Part shown: positions 33,547 to 47,644 of the stretch, piece by piece | Layout of the letters: every line of letters starts with the position of its first letter | How positions within the stretch are numbered: the first letter of the stretch is position 1 | Assembly: GCA_050084515.1 (NCBI GenBank) | Contig: CM114271.1 | Location: forward strand, 35,030,001 to 35,094,000 | Direction of reading: 5' to 3' | DNA length: 64,000 bases | Origin: Blasia pusilla | Lineage: Eukaryota; Marchantiophyta; Marchantiopsida; Blasiales | The notes under the pieces: generated by a model | What the model was told of the DNA's origin: nothing | The model's input: only the letters and a program-made list of their open reading frames with translations | Database searches by the model: none | Translations under genes and position numbers: made by a program

Positions 33547-36500
33547 CCCATTGCCCTTGCGTTTGTCAACCAATTGACTTGTTGTCTTGGCCCACGCCGC
33601 CTTATGGAGAGAATTGGATTGTTATATGGTGGAAATTTAGTGTGTTCGAGTGGTATTTTCCTCTCATCAATCCATAGTACACTTTAGTATTCGTGTGGAG
33701 CCAATTGTGATTATATTGTGATGTCTGCAACCACAACATACCTCTAAATTGTTGTGTCAGGCTGCTCATTGCCTCACGGCACTACCCATGATTGCAAAGT
33801 CGTGCCAAGATCATGGAGTTTAAGTTTGCGATGAGAGGAGTTATATTTTTCTTCGCACCACATCTCCGAGAATTGTGTCATATTGCCTATAGCCACGCAA
33901 TATTGTCAGAAAGGTTGCAATTACGTTGTGGATCTAAAATGTCTTTTTATTACACTTGCACCACAATTGTATAATCATTGAAGCTAGCCATAGCATAATC
34001 GCAAATCAATCACTTGACAACTGTCAAATACTCACAACATGGTCACAAATTTGCAACTAATTTACAATTGTCATGTGCATAGCATTGTCACTTGCAAACT
34101 ATTTATTTTTAATACTAGAATTTTTTCAAATTTTTTCAAATTTCCTAATTTTGAAATGTACATTTCAAATTTCATATCCACATTTGAAAATTTGAAAAGT
34201 TTCCAAATTTACATTTGGAAAATATTTCCAAAATATGCAATAATTTATGACAGAAATTGTCCTACTATCCATGACCTTAATAGTGACTTTAGTAGTGAGA
34301 TATTCTCCATACTTTGTGAACTACAAAATACACCCACATAGTTAGTTGAACATGCTGAAATATCACTAACTCATACATTCGAAGATTATTAGGTCGAAAA
34401 TGAATGATTTATATACAAAATGACTCAAATTATAAATTGGTTGGTTAAATTTCATTTTTATGACTTACCAATTTGAGACCAATATAGTCATATCCATATC
34501 ATTTATATATTAGTTATTGTCATGCAAATGAAAATGAATTTTAAATATTATAAATATCATCACGTTTTGTATGGGAACCATGATTTAATTAAATTGGTTC
34601 AAAATTCATACTAGATTTCAAAATTTACCAAAAAGTATAGGGTCCAAACTTTAATAAGAAAGAAATGTACTTTGAGTATAATTTTAATTGAGCTCACATT
34701 ATTGATGGAATGAAAGATCCATTTGCTTTCATAGTTTTCATATTTCTAGATTCTTTTCTTAGATTTCAATTTTTTTATTCTTAAGAATAAATGCACATAC
34801 TTTTTATCCATTTATGAAGGATTTGGTGTATTTTTATAAAAAAATTTAAGGAGATTAAATTAAATTTCATCAAGAATAATATCATAGAGTTTACTTTTAA
34901 TTTTTAGCTAAATGAATTTATTTAAATAATTTTGACAAAGAATATGTTTATTCACTAGTAGATAACTTAAAATTTCTTACAAACCATAATTCCTTTTTCT
35001 AATTTGAAAGGATTAGGTCTCCTATAATTTTCAATATTACTTAAAAAAAATTCATGTAGTTCTCTTTTAATTGTGGATTTCTCATCTTCATCGACTCCTT
35101 GTTCGCCCTGTTACATAACAAATTGATGTATGAGGGGAGCACTTCCACCAACTCCAAGTAAGTTGCATGAGTACAATTGAGACACATGGGACTAGACTAC
35201 GAGAGCATATATACATTTCTGTGCAACCAATTCTTAGATTGTGGGCATGTGTCATCCTTGAGGATTTTCCCACATTGTTGAACAACAGGATATCAAGATG
35301 ACATGAAAGGAGATGTGACTGCAAAGGTTATTCATCCCATGATTTTTGTGCTTGTACAATATTCCATCCTTGGTAGAGTTGATGGTATGGCATGCTCGCC
35401 ATCGATCCATTGATGGTGTGATATGGTTGATAGTGGACTCTCCAATCCATTCCTATGTAGAGAGCACCTACTCAATTTGGCAACCAGAGCCAAGGAATGT
35501 AGAATTGGATCTAGGTACCACTCGGATGTGACTCTACAGTCTTACAAAACGATGCTACTGAGTGTGGCTAATTATGTTGGTGAATTATGACATCCATCTT
35601 GGTTGGCTATGGAGAAGGGTTTCTTGATTATGGGATTGATCATCATGAGTCCATATTATGACATTTCCTTAAGTAAGTAGCATGAATACACATATTCATT
35701 TCATGGAATATAATTCCATAAATAATATGTTGTGTATGTTAATGAGCTCTCCATGATGCACGCCTAAGATGGCTTGCCATGTAGACATGTAACTTGAGCC
35801 CTTGGGGAGGAGTTATCCACCCTATTTGGGGGGAGTTCATATGCCAAATCTTGCCGTGGATAGGAGAATTCAATGTCATGAGAAGACAAGGGTTTTCAGA
35901 CCTTGGGCCATGGTGTTATGCACTAGGCATTATGCACTTAGTAATTATTTTGGATCGCCCCTTGTTCTTATGACGCATCATGCTTATCAATGGTAATACG
36001 ATAGCATAGTAAGTGGATCATAACTATGCAATTAATATCATTTAACTCTTACTTTGGATTGTAAAGATTGTGGATACATATCCGTTTTGCAAGTTTCAAG
36101 TAAGGTAGCATATCCTAGGTGTAGACTTGGGTCGGAGGCTGCATATTGCGGGAGAGTTGAGGACCACCATATACCCAAGTGCGGCCAAGTATTTTCCTCG
36201 TGGGCATTCCATAAGGGTGGACTAGCTAGGAAGGACACTTGATAGATGACATTGAAGTATCATCTCCTATGTTGCATGTGGATTGATTGGTGTAGGAAGA
36301 TCAAGAGCGTATGGGTGATATTCCTTGGTCGAATAATATAATCATGGGTGAGTCATGCCTCAATAGAATCCCTTATTGAAGTGTGAGTGCATGCACTTAC
36401 TATAAAATCCTTCCATGACCTGCAATTTTGTCTTAGAATATTACTAAGGTTGAGTTCTGAATTTTCAATTTATTATGCAAGATCCATGGTAAATGATGCT

Positions 36501-38339
36501 AAAGTTTCACCGAGTTGCTTATATTGCCATTTTTTTCATATGCTAGGCTAGGGGATAGAGATCATTGTAAAGTCTTACATCACCATGCTAGCGCTACTTG
36601 TTAATGTGTAATACATATCTTGTCATATTGTAGGAGGGAGTAGATTTGAGTGTCGTATGCTTAATTTGCCATTTATTTAGAGTTGACATGTTGAGAGTGA
36701 GAGTGGTTTTGCAAGAGGGGCACAAGGGCCACAATGATATCCTTTCGAGATTTTGAAAGGCAAGGTAGTGAACCAAAGAGTAGTACATGAGGGTTTACAT
36801 GTAAGGGAACCCCTCGATCGACCTTTCTCTATGACATCCTCAAACAAAGAAGAGACCCTAGGGAAGGAATTTCCTATAGCATCACCAAGGATGTTAAGTG
36901 GTCTTACCCTTGTGGGCATATGAGATGGATGACATGAGTAGAGGACCATGCAAATTTTTATGTGCTGTGGGGACAATAAGTTACATGACTTTATAGCATA
37001 GTTTAAGAGTTTTTTTTTAACTCATATACGGTGAAGAACTCTTGAGAGTCCTAGCCTTTCACAACATGGAAAGGGATATTAATGTTCTAGTATCTAGAGG
37101 GGGAGTCTAATGGAGGATTACCGCAAGGTTTCCCTTAAGTTCACCATATATGTCAAGGTTCAAAGACTCTACTAGGATGCTTATTTAATTTACATGTCAT
37201 AGACTCGTAGACGACAAGGAGCTAGGTAAGGCTACCAACCACGTGTGATATCTATGGATAGATGATTCACCCAAGAGTCCGAAAGTTGGAGAGCATCCAT
37301 TATTTCCATAGGCAGATAGGAGAGTGTGTGAAAGGGGTTTCCTTGCCTACTCATATTCATTGGCAATACTCAATAAGTTACAGAGGTAAAGGTTGTTCAT
37401 GCATGGTATGGGATGTTGGAGCATGACCTTTGGAGATGGGTGACTTAGTGAGAGATCCAATAGTCTTACATCTGACTTCATTTACATTGAAGGAGGTCTT
37501 TCATTTGTTTGAGAGCATTGATTGTTGTTGAAAATATTATATTGATAGACATGTTTCTCTATTCAACACCTACAAATCCATCTTTGAATTCCATTCAACC
37601 TGTCATTGGGCCAACAATTTAAGAAATAGGCTTTTATTGCATGATATTATTCTATGGCATGATCTTCTTGATTTCAAAGTATCTTGGAATATGGGGACCT
37701 ATATACAAACCAATGCAATGGGCCAAAATTTTACGAGAGATGTAGGACTTTTGATACCACATGCTATAAAACCATTTCTAGAAAATTTGGGGATGATACA
37801 ACAATGGGTCAAGATAGTCATTCATTTCATCTCACCATGCCTTTCCTTATTCTAAATTACATGTCACTTATTTGAGCTCACCAAGCCATTCTTGATAAAT
37901 CATTGAGTAGGTAAGTGCTACCCTTATCAATACTCACATATAGTCTAGGTAAGTGTGGCACATTATAAAAAATACTCTAACCTAGTCTATATCTCTGATA
38001 TATCCTACCTCTAACGCATTGCACATGGGTGTAAACATACAAAAAAACTCCATAATAAATCTATACTCATTTATTGCAAATTATGTACCCAACAGCATGG
38101 AAATTCTTCACAAGTGAAGGACTAGAAATGGAATCAATAGCTTGGATCATTTTCACTTCTCAATAACCAACAAGTAAAGAAGCAATCATCAACACTCCTT
38201 GTATGATTTGGAAGTCGCACTTTGAATTCATACAAATTTAATTTGACAAAGCTTAATAATAATTCCCATTTTAGTGTAGCCACAAAAAATATAACACAAC
38301 AAAATTATGATCCTTATGGGCATCACACAATTGGCCTAG
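33547..38339. other. AT-rich region without recognisable genes
   Basis: A compositional change from about 33.6 kb. 34120-34220 is rich in AAATTTG/CAAATTT words that form overlapping imperfect inverted repeats. Open frames up to 100 codons occur but show no known domain. It may be old transposon debris; I cannot assign it. Confidence 0.5.
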
Positions 38340-38770
38340 AAAATATGGTCAAGGTTGCACACAGACAAGGTCTTTTTCCGCAAACTTATGTGTGTCCCTA
38401 GGACAGACAGGTTGGTGCAGATTGAAGTTCCCGTAGCCCACACAAAAGCCCACCTTGCCCGCAATGTAGACTTAAGCTCGACCAACCCACATCAAGATCG
38501 TGCAGGCCACGCGTGGGCTCAATGCGGGCCAGGCGAGGGCTCACAACCCTCGCACCTATTGGATTTATGCTCGCCTCCCTTAATCTGAGCCTCCACTTTT
38601 TCTTGCATCCCAACCTTGCGTTGGCGATTGGGATATCGAAGATACCAAGGCAGGAGATCCATTGGGCATGTCTGTCCCATGGAAGGACAAGCCCATTTCC
38701 ATGAAACCTTGAATGATGCAATAATATCCAACTTCTCTTTTCATGAGTAATTTTCTCCTTCCTCATAAAT
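38340..38770. repeat. Dispersed repeat R, copy 3
   Basis: Shares CTTATGTGTGTCCCTAGGAC with the copy at 950-970 and GC-rich GTGCAGGCCACG/GCGGGCC words with the other copies. It stands out as a GC-rich island in AT-rich DNA. Confidence 0.55.
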
Positions 38771-38879
38771 TTAGTATTTTAAAAATTATATGAGAGAGGG
38801 ATTAGGGTTGTAGGAGGGCATGGGGAAAATAGAGGAGGGACACAGAGAGGCATGAAGACATGGATATTCTTATGGGTCA

Positions 38880-41851
38880 AGAAGAATTTCTTATGGATCA
38901 AGAACTATGGGAGGTTGTTATAGATAATGAGGCCAAGCCAAAGAGTAATTCAAAAAACTTGAATTTTCACGCTTGGAACAAACGTGCAAGAAAAACAATC
39001 CACTATATCTCATAAAAACCATAAGTTCACCAATAATTGGTCACATTCAAGATGTTGATATCCCAAGGGCGGTCTCATTATGCATTCAAAAGCTATTCCA
39101 AACATCTACAAAGACTAGAAAGCTTCAATTGAACAAAATCAGGAAACGATCACAAAACATCAATGATTATATTTTGAGTATCAGAAAAAATATGGATTAG
39201 TTGAATAGCATTGGAGTGATTACATAAGATTACGATTCGATTTTCTTACTCTTCAAGGCCTTCCAAAATATTACAAATCTCTTGAGACCTCTATTTCTAT
39301 GGGAGAAAAGTATCTAACCTTTCAAGAGTTAGTCTCATTGTTAATTAGGAATCACATGCACCTAGTTGACAATAGTAGCTCGTTTAGTATACAACATAGT
39401 ATTCTATTTATAGATAATGGATGAAATAGAAGAAAAGGTCGTGGTAGAAGCTTCCATGATCATCTGGAATATCAAGCCTATGGAGGAAGAGGCACTGAAC
39501 ATAATTTCACTCAATCAACTTTGAACCAACACTAAACACTATCATGAGGTGATGATAATAGAAACTATTGGATCAAGGTTAGCAACAAAAGGTCCTTGGA
39601 TCTTACAATTATTATGGAATGAAGGATCAATATGCAAAATTTTGCTTCAAAAAGAAGGTACATATGAGAATAGGAATCTTATAACAACAAAACTATATGG
39701 AGCAAGAACATCAAATACAATATCAAGATATAATAATACTTATAAAGTGAGCATATTTTGCTATAACTCTCAGTCATCATATAAGAGTAATGTTCAAGAA
39801 AGACTCTACTATAGATTAGTAAATCAAATTTGGTAAGTCAAATTAGTCACACAACCTTATAAGCTAAATGGTTTAGTAGTATGGAGCATATGAAAGAAGA
39901 TCCTACAATATTGCTCACAAGAGATTATATGCAATATTATATCACATATATCAAGAAAATTCAAATAAAATCAAATGATCTCTATGTTCTTGGAAATATT
40001 TTCTACATTCTTACCATTGCAAAAAAATATTGATGTCTGAAAAATTGATAGTATAAGAGGATTATCAGATGAAGTTTAACATATATAAATGGTTGCTTTA
40101 TTGAAACAATGGATGATCATACTTTGATAGTCAAAGGAAAAAGATTTGGAGAAATGTTCAAATTAGCTATTTTTATGCCCGATATTCTAATAATAATGTA
40201 TGGTCAAACTAGGCAATAAGGACTAGATCTCAATGTATGGCATAAGAGAATTGGTCATATGAACCTTAAAAGACAAAAAAAAGTCTTTTTCACCATCTAA
40301 TCTATTACTAGGATTGCCTAAATTATTGATTTCTACTATGTCAGAGATATGCCTCACTTGCCAATCTAGAGAACAAACTAGATTTCCATTTCCTAAGCAA
40401 GGCAGAAGAACATCTTAAATATTGGATTTGATTCACTTTGATGTGTTGAGAATATCACAACATACTCTTTGTGGTTGCCATCACTTTGTTTCATTTACTG
40501 ATAACTTCCCTAGATATATATGGGTATACTTTTGGAAAGCCAAGTTAGAAGTATTCTCAATATTTGAAATATTTGGAATTCTAGTAGAGAAGTAAATTGG
40601 ACATCACATTCTTAAATTGCGTTGTGATGGAGGAGGAAATTATCACTCAATATAATTTGATGACTACTTAGTACATCAAGATGGCATCTAACAACAAGTC
40701 ACTCGCAGTTTTAATCCACAAAAAATAGAGTGATTCAGTGGAGGAGTTGACATATTGTTGAGGTAGTACGAGCTATATTAAATGAGAAGAATATGCCTAA
40801 GAAGCATGGGGTACAGGTTGTAGCGTGTACGATCTTCTTAATCAACCAACCTTCAATAATAGGAGTTCATGCTAAGAATCCATTCTAAGTCTTCACAATT
40901 AGTGAACATGATTTCTCATTTTTTAAAGTCTTTGGTTGTGTTTTTATGCTTATTTTCCTTTCGGAAGACGTAAAAAATAAGATCCCAAATCTTAGAGATA
41001 TATATTCTTTGGCTATCTTGATGAAACTAAATAATATCAATATTACTTTCCATCATCTATGCAACTTATTATTAGCGGAGATATCTATTCTTTTGAGTTG
41101 AAGTCATGGTAAGCTCCATGTTAACCTATTCCACCTCTACGTATGTTTGTTGAGGGAAAGAATATGAGCATAAATAAATAGAATTTCATATAATTCTCCA
41201 AGTTCGAGTGTAAGGTTAGAAAGGGTCATAGACTCTCCACTTAAATATGTCAATCCATAATTGATAAGACTATATATTGAGTGTGTTGATACTAGTTAGA
41301 GCTCAAATTAGATGCTATAGACGTCCATCTCTAAACAAAAAATTCATAAGTAAAATAGAATCACACATCTTGTTCATAAATTCATAAATGAAGTATTTCT
41401 TGCAACATATCAATGATATGTATATATAATGACTATCCTTCAAGAACATAAACCGAGTTGTTTTGAAGTTGCATGTAAGATTTAATGGATTGAAGTTATA
41501 GATGATTCGAAGAGCTTGTTATATTAAGGCATCAATAGACTTAGTAAGGAAGCTATTGGTTGCAAACTGGTTTATAATATCAAGCGCAATCAAGATGGTA
41601 TAATGAACATATAGAAAGCCATGTTGGTAGTCAATGGCTATGCACAACAATATGGTATCGACTATGATGAGATATTTAACCATGTTGCAAAGACGACGAT
41701 TACGAGAACAATGGTCGTAGTTGTAATGAGTAAGAAGCGGAGACTACATCACATAAACAAGAAGAATTACTTCTTGAATAGAGATTTGCATGAGGAAGTA
41801 TACATAGATCAAACCCTTGGATATCACTCATATGAGCATCTAAAGTTTTGA
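38880..41851 (+). pseudogene. Degenerate Ty1/copia element
   Basis: Pieces appear in the Ty1/copia order. A gag-like region (ELWEVV near 38900; ETSISMGEKYLTFQELVSLL near 39285) is followed by an integrase zone (IGHMNLKR near 40252; CLTCQSREQTRFPFPKQGR near 40340) with a core-like stretch near 40430-40700 (FTDNFPRYIWVYFWKAK; KLRCDGGGNYHS), then an RT start (VNGYAQQYGIDYDEIFNHVAKTT and DLHEEVYIDQTLGY, 41629-41825). Integrase before RT is diagnostic of copia. Stops and frameshifts are everywhere and the C-terminal half of RT and RNase H are missing after 41851. It is older and far more AT-rich than the gypsy elements. Confidence 0.82.
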
Positions 41852-43439
41852 TACCGCATATACATTGTCACGTCTTTTAGGATAGATCGGTGAGATCTAG
41901 TAGAGCGCCTTTGTGAGTAGTAGAGAATAGGCTCACTAGGTCGAGGGAAACCTGTTGAGGCCCAAGGAAACCTGAGAGAGCAGATTTCCCCTTCGTTCCG
42001 GCTCGTTTGGAGCCATATTGAGGAACTTACTATTTTAGGTAAGTACCATTTTGAGTATATGATCGACTTTATATTTTTGGTAAGTGATCCTTGACCTCCT
42101 ACATCAAGGACAAGAGCCAAGAAGTGACTTGGGAGCATAGGTTACCATTGAGAGACCTTGGGAGAGATGAGGGATATACCTCAAGGAGAGAGAGTTTGAG
42201 AGCTCATTCTCTCTTTGTTGAACCTCATGGCATGAGGCGGCGGAGCTATGGTCTTGCTTGCCTTGTGTGTGTAACCCAAGCCTCTCATTAGGAAAGTGGA
42301 TTTGGTTTGACATTGAGAGACACATGTGAGACTGCACATATGTGAGAACTATGGTGTTGTGAGAGAGATTGGATCTTATTTTACAAAGAGAGAATTGAGT
42401 GAGTGAGAGAGTTTCATGGGGGAGCTTGGTGGTTGTTCGATGTTTGAAGTAGGTAAGGGGAACGTGTTCCCCACTTCATGGCTCATGGGAGTGCTCGCCA
42501 GAGCAAGAGCCGTGCGAGTTTGCTGTTTTGCTTTGCTAATTTTTTGTACGGGAGAGTGGCACGCGGAAGCGCTGCCCAATTTTTGATAGGAATTGAATAT
42601 GGAGGCGGATTGCTACATGCTGGTGCTCTCACGATCACCATGTAGCTTGCTGATTTGTGTTCTCAAAGGTTTTACATTTTCGTTGGGAGAAATCAGCGCG
42701 GAAGCGCTGCCAAATTTTGTGTAGGAGAAAGAGACATTGGGTTTTACGTCAATCCCTGTCAGTTTGTACTGGAATTTTTGATTTCAAATAATTTTTGACA
42801 TTATTTTTGATAGTGAAGTTGTGCACGATGTACAATAAACGGCATGTAATTTGGAGTTGCGAGCAAAAAGTTATAGTCATACAAAATTGCCACTACTAGG
42901 CAATTTTTAGGGTTAAATTGTTCAAACCCTAAACTAGCCGCCGCGCCGGCGGCAGCCGTCGCCGTCATAGTAACCATCAATGGTCCACTATCAATGATCA
43001 ACCATCACCGTTGTCGTGTCGAGAGTCTTTCTTTGAGCAAGGGCGGGCCTTCTAGCTGCGGTAGATGCGGTCGATGCAAGGTGAACTCTCTAATAAGTTC
43101 TCCTTTTTCAATACAAAATTATGATGTACACTCTCCATTCTCTCACGACAGGTATCACAAATGGAAGTGCCGAGGCGATCACTTCTTCGTAACATCGGAC
43201 CCCAAAATTCCTAACTTTAAAATCCCTATAAACTATTTTACGCTTGTACACGAGGAAGATAGCACAACTAGTGTTAAACCCTACTTGAGCAGGCCTATTG
43301 ACATCCATGGATCGCTATATAAGGACATACAAAGTACAATCCCATGTCCTTCCATATGTGACAATAGGAAGAATCACCGGAGTTGGAGATTGCATGACCT
43401 GGTTCATGAACGCCTCCCCAAAGTGATAAACTAAATAGC
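41852..43439. other. Unassigned region, possibly LTR or leader sequence
   Basis: TGTCACGTCTTTTAGG at about 41867 could be an LTR start. CGGAAGCGCTGCC occurs twice (about 42564 and 42700), each followed by an AATTTT-containing word. A GC-rich stretch at 42940-42965 stands out. A 146-codon frame at 42994-43434 has no recognisable domain. No product is called. Confidence 0.4.
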
Positions 43440-44347
43440 GAGTGAACTAGTGCCTATCTACAAAGAGTACCTTGACATGATAAGGATTGAGGAAAGGAAA
43501 GTCGGGCACAGATCGTGCTCCACCCCTATCCATGCTTGACAAACATTCTCTACTCTCCTCAAGAATGGGTTTTGGCGGAGTTATTCTCCCAAGAGGGGTA
43601 ATCCACTCTCATTGGGGAAGTAACAAGCCAAAACATCCGCTATTTTAGTACGACTATACTCCTCTATGGTGACAAACCTCTCATCCCCACACACACACAC
43701 CACACTCTAGAAATCTCTCGAAGAATAGACCATGGTCAGATAACTCTCCCAAGAGGGATGATCCACTCTCATTGGAAGAGCAAGCAATCCCAAAGCCATA
43801 CACTCAAGAGAGACACGAGAGACTCAAGATGTGGAATAGAAGGTGATGAACCCTTGAAGGTCCCTCCTCTTTATATACTCACAAGGGATCCACAAGAGTA
43901 CGAAATAGAGCTTATCTTATCTTGTGCCACATGGCTTCCTCTCAAGGCTTAGCCAATCACATTTTGACACAAGTAGATTTCCTCTTATCTCTTCCAAAAT
44001 ATCCTCTTTTACCCACATGATATTTTCCAAATTACCCCAACTAACCTAGCCACCAACCAAGACTACTTTTGCTTTTCATTAAAGCAACTTCTTTACTTTT
44101 ATAAAGTCATATTTTATTTATTACCTCTTTTTCCTAAAGTTGGGCCCGCATAAAAGAGGCACCATAAAGAGGTTTAAACATAAGAATCTCCTTTTTCTAA
44201 GCCAATTTACTTAATACTAATGAAACTCTATCTAACACTTAACGACACAGCATACATCGCTGTCACCGAACACACACACAAACATGCACGATCCCATGTT
44301 AACTCATGGCATCCAAAGAATGAGACAAGAAGTACCAAAATATCTCC

Positions 44348-44362
44348 AATCGCCCCCCTATT
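44348..44362 (-). other. Polypurine tract and LTR start of copy C
   Basis: On the minus strand an ATAGGGGGGCGAT tract directly precedes the TGGAGATATTTTGG that starts the LTR. The upstream GAGGGACCTAACCACCA is also shared with copy A. Confidence 0.7.
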
Positions 44363-44554
44363 TGGTGGTTAGGTCCCTCTAACTCTAGATACCCATCTAT
44401 CCCTAACTACCATGATATACATCTCTCGGACGCTAAGACCAAGAAGGCCGGGTGCTCATGTGGCCCCATTGTTTGTTGCCTTCTTGTCATCCATGTCACA
44501 AACACAAGTCGGGATGTAGAACTACCTACTCTATGTACATCTGGGACACATCCA

Positions 44555-45945
44555 TCGTCCCTAAGGAACCCTAATGAGAGGTGGCGTCAAACCTACCATA
44601 TGCCATCATGTCGAACATCCATCTCAGACTAGCATAGTGGCTGCACCACGGGCGGAACCACACAACATACACCGCAAGCTTGCAGGAACTATTGCTAAGC
44701 TCGGATCAACTGTACCGTCAATGTTCGGAAGATGACATGGCGCACAGTGACGCACACGGTCCTTCTAAGCCTTACCATCGCGTCCCTCTAATAAGAGAAC
44801 ACCGGATGGCAAAACCTCACGTAGTCTCAAGATGGTGCGCCCAATAGTCACATCCAACATCATGGATACCGTCTGCTACAAGTAGACATAGTCTCCGTGA
44901 TGAAACCTCCGGATAGTAGGTCGATAACCACCTCTCTAAATAGTCGCATACCTCAATGTATCCTGATGTTGCGCAATCGCCAAGTTCTCAAACATCATGG
45001 GCATCATTCTCTGTAACAACTCAGCCCTCTCACAACATGCTCCCATCCAGACATCAGGGTTATCAAGGTTCAACACCTCAATTGTATCTCGATGAATGGC
45101 CGCTGGTAAATTTGGCTCTGGGCCATAGAGCAACAAGTACGGTGAGAAAGACGCTAAGGATGCTTGCCTGCTAAATCTGTATCCCATCGCCAACCATGGA
45201 AATTGTAGGTCCCAATCTCTTAGGTGATCTCTCTGCAAGCTATACTTGCGTAGTCCTCTCTTCACCGTCTGCACAACCCGCTCCGCTAGTCCATCTGCCT
45301 TAGGATGATCTCGCGAAGTAGTGCGGTGGTCGATCAGTGTCTAATCACACAAGGCCTAAAACTCCCCGCAGAACTCTGTACCCTGGTCTGTCAACACCTC
45401 AGCTGGTGTGCCATAATGACTCAACAGTCAATCTAGGAAGGCAAACGCTACTCCCTCACTCGCTTTTTCAAGCAATGCTACCAACTCTATTCACTTCGAG
45501 AAGTGATCGACCATCACCAACACATAATGACTATGGCGCTCCGTCAAAGGCAAAGGTCTTGCAAAATCCAAACTCCATCTATAACTTAAACCCATGATGG
45601 GAAGTGGATGCAACTGTGGAGTTGGAGCATAGAATGATGCTCGGACTTGATCACACACCATGCATCTGGCAACAAACTGCTAAACGTCAATTTGCATGCC
45701 TCGCCACCAATATTGAATCTAGAGCAAGGTGTACGTCCGCTTCTCTCCAAAATGACCCAACTCCTCGTGGGCATGACCCACCAAACCTGCTCTCTGCAAA
45801 GGAGGAGGCACTACACGCACTCTACCATCCTCCCACACTTGCAACACATGTATGCCTTCCCACGGGAATCGTCTAGCTCGTTGTAGGATCCGATCCCGCT
45901 CTCTAGCACCCACTCTGCTCGCGACGCTGCCAGTACACAAGTACT
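44555..45945 (-). pseudogene. Integrase and PHD remnant of copy C
   Basis: Zinc-binding part near 45720-45940 (HEELGHFGEKRTYTLL), catalytic core in broken frames (DHFSKW, TDQGTEF, HPKADGLAERVV), and a long conserved stretch VKRGLRKYSLQ to NLAIAQHQDTLRYATI (44936-45274). Downstream, at about 44555-44675, the PHD finger can still be read (CMLCGSARGAATMLV, WHM, GRWMCPRC), but several zinc ligands are lost to a stop or substitution. Confidence 0.8.
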
Positions 45946-46009
45946 CCTAGACCAATCCATCGTCGTGAATGTCTCAGCCACCTGTCATCTCCTCATCGGC
46001 CTCTGGATC

Positions 46010-47501
46010 TTAGGACTCTCCATCAAACCTCGCCATCAAAGTCTCAGCAATCTGGCTCTCCAGAGCCAACAAGCCCAAATAGGCTGAAGCATGCCATCCT
46101 GGCACCAACTCCTCATCACTCTCACCATGCCCACGAGCTATAGTTGCATCTCGCTGACTCGAGCATGGGTTACGGCTCAAACCATTTGCATCCTGGTTGA
46201 GCATCCCAGGTCTATGCACTACTTGGAAGTCATACTCCTGCAACAAAAGAGCCCACCTCGTAAGCTTCCCTGTAAGCTTGTCAGAATCTATCAACCACTT
46301 AAGTGGCTAATGATCAGTAATGATGGTAAAGGGATTGTCAAATAGATAACATCTGAAATGTGCGACAGCCCATATTGCAGCCAAGCACTCACCCTCATAC
46401 GAGCTATACTTTGCCTCTGCAGCATTGTTCGAGCGAGTAGCATAAGCCACCAAAAACTCTCTACCATCATTGTCATGTTGGGTGAGCATGGCTCCAAGCC
46501 CCAACATGCTCCAATCGGTATGCAACTTGAAAGGACGGCCCCTAATCAGTCTCCTCAATATGGGCGTGGACGTCAATCTGTCCTTGAGCATCTGAAATGC
46601 TCTCTCTTGCTCATCCCCCCAATGCCACTCTTGATCCACCTTGGTCATCAAGGTTAGCGGCTTTGCAATCGAACTAAAACCCTTGATGTATCGTCAATAG
46701 AAGTTTGCCAATCCCATGAATGTACGAATTCGACTCACATCAGTAGGGCATGGAATGCGTGAAATAGCCTCTACCTTTGTCTATTGCACACCAAGGCCCC
46801 CAGGGTATATTGTATGACCCAAGTACTCAATCTGGTTGTAGAAGAACTTGCACTTGCTTGGATGTAGCTTTAGCCCATGTAATTGCAATCGTCGAAACAC
46901 CTCCTCTAGATGTCGCTCATACTCCTCAACCGTGGCGCTAAAGACTACAATGTCATCAATATAACACCTAACAAAATCCAGACCTGCCAAGATCCTATCC
47001 ATAACCCTCTGAAACTCAGTTGGGGTGTTCTTTAACCTGAATGGTAAGAACCGCCACAGTACAAACAATCCTTCCCTTCTAGATCAATGCCCCAAAATGC
47101 CGTCTTCGCTTGTCCTCCAATCTGATAGGCAGTTGATGGTATCCGGCTCGCAAATCCAATGAATTGAAGACCTCTGCATGCCAAATTGCATCAAAGATCT
47201 CCTCACGGGTGGGCATGGCATACCTATCAGCCTTTGTCTGCCGATTGATAGGTCAGTAATCTCCACACATCCGCCTATCCGTCCAATTGCCATGCACATC
47301 CTTCTTGGTGGGCATGACAGTGGCAGATGCATACTCTCCATGCAACATTTCCACTAGTCCTGCTCCAACCAAGTCTTGGCCCCTACTCTGAATTAGAGCC
47401 CTCTCCATGTCACTATACCTATAGGGTCGTTGGAAGGTCGGCGTATCACTCGACAACTCAATGCGGATCCCTGGACCCTTCAGCGTACCCAAATCATGCA
47501 T
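46010..47501 (-). pseudogene. Reverse transcriptase and RNase H of copy C
   Basis: RT motifs include RMCGDY, FRLKNTPTEFQRVMD and CYIDDIVVFSATVEEYERHL; RNase H motifs include LHTDWSMLGLGAMLTQHD, YSSYEGECLAAIWAV and VVHRPGMLNQDANGLSRNPC. Here Gln, Glu and Trp stand where copy A has stops, which shows the ancestral codons. Frameshifts near 46660 and 47060-47090 break it. Confidence 0.87.
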
Positions 47502-47644
47502 ACTAAATGCAAAACAACTCCTATAACTCTTAAGAACTGGTGTATCTGACGCCGCTCTCCTCTTGTCAACTTAGGACCCATATCTGGCTCCCAAGTCTCC
47601 ATCGTGACTACGATAGGACTCTTCGGCGCGGATGTTGGTGGTCG

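Noticed and set aside
42994-43434. 146-codon open frame with Cys residues near its start
   Set aside because: The Cys pattern (CGRCGRC) does not fit a known finger, and the region looks like leader or LTR sequence of an element.
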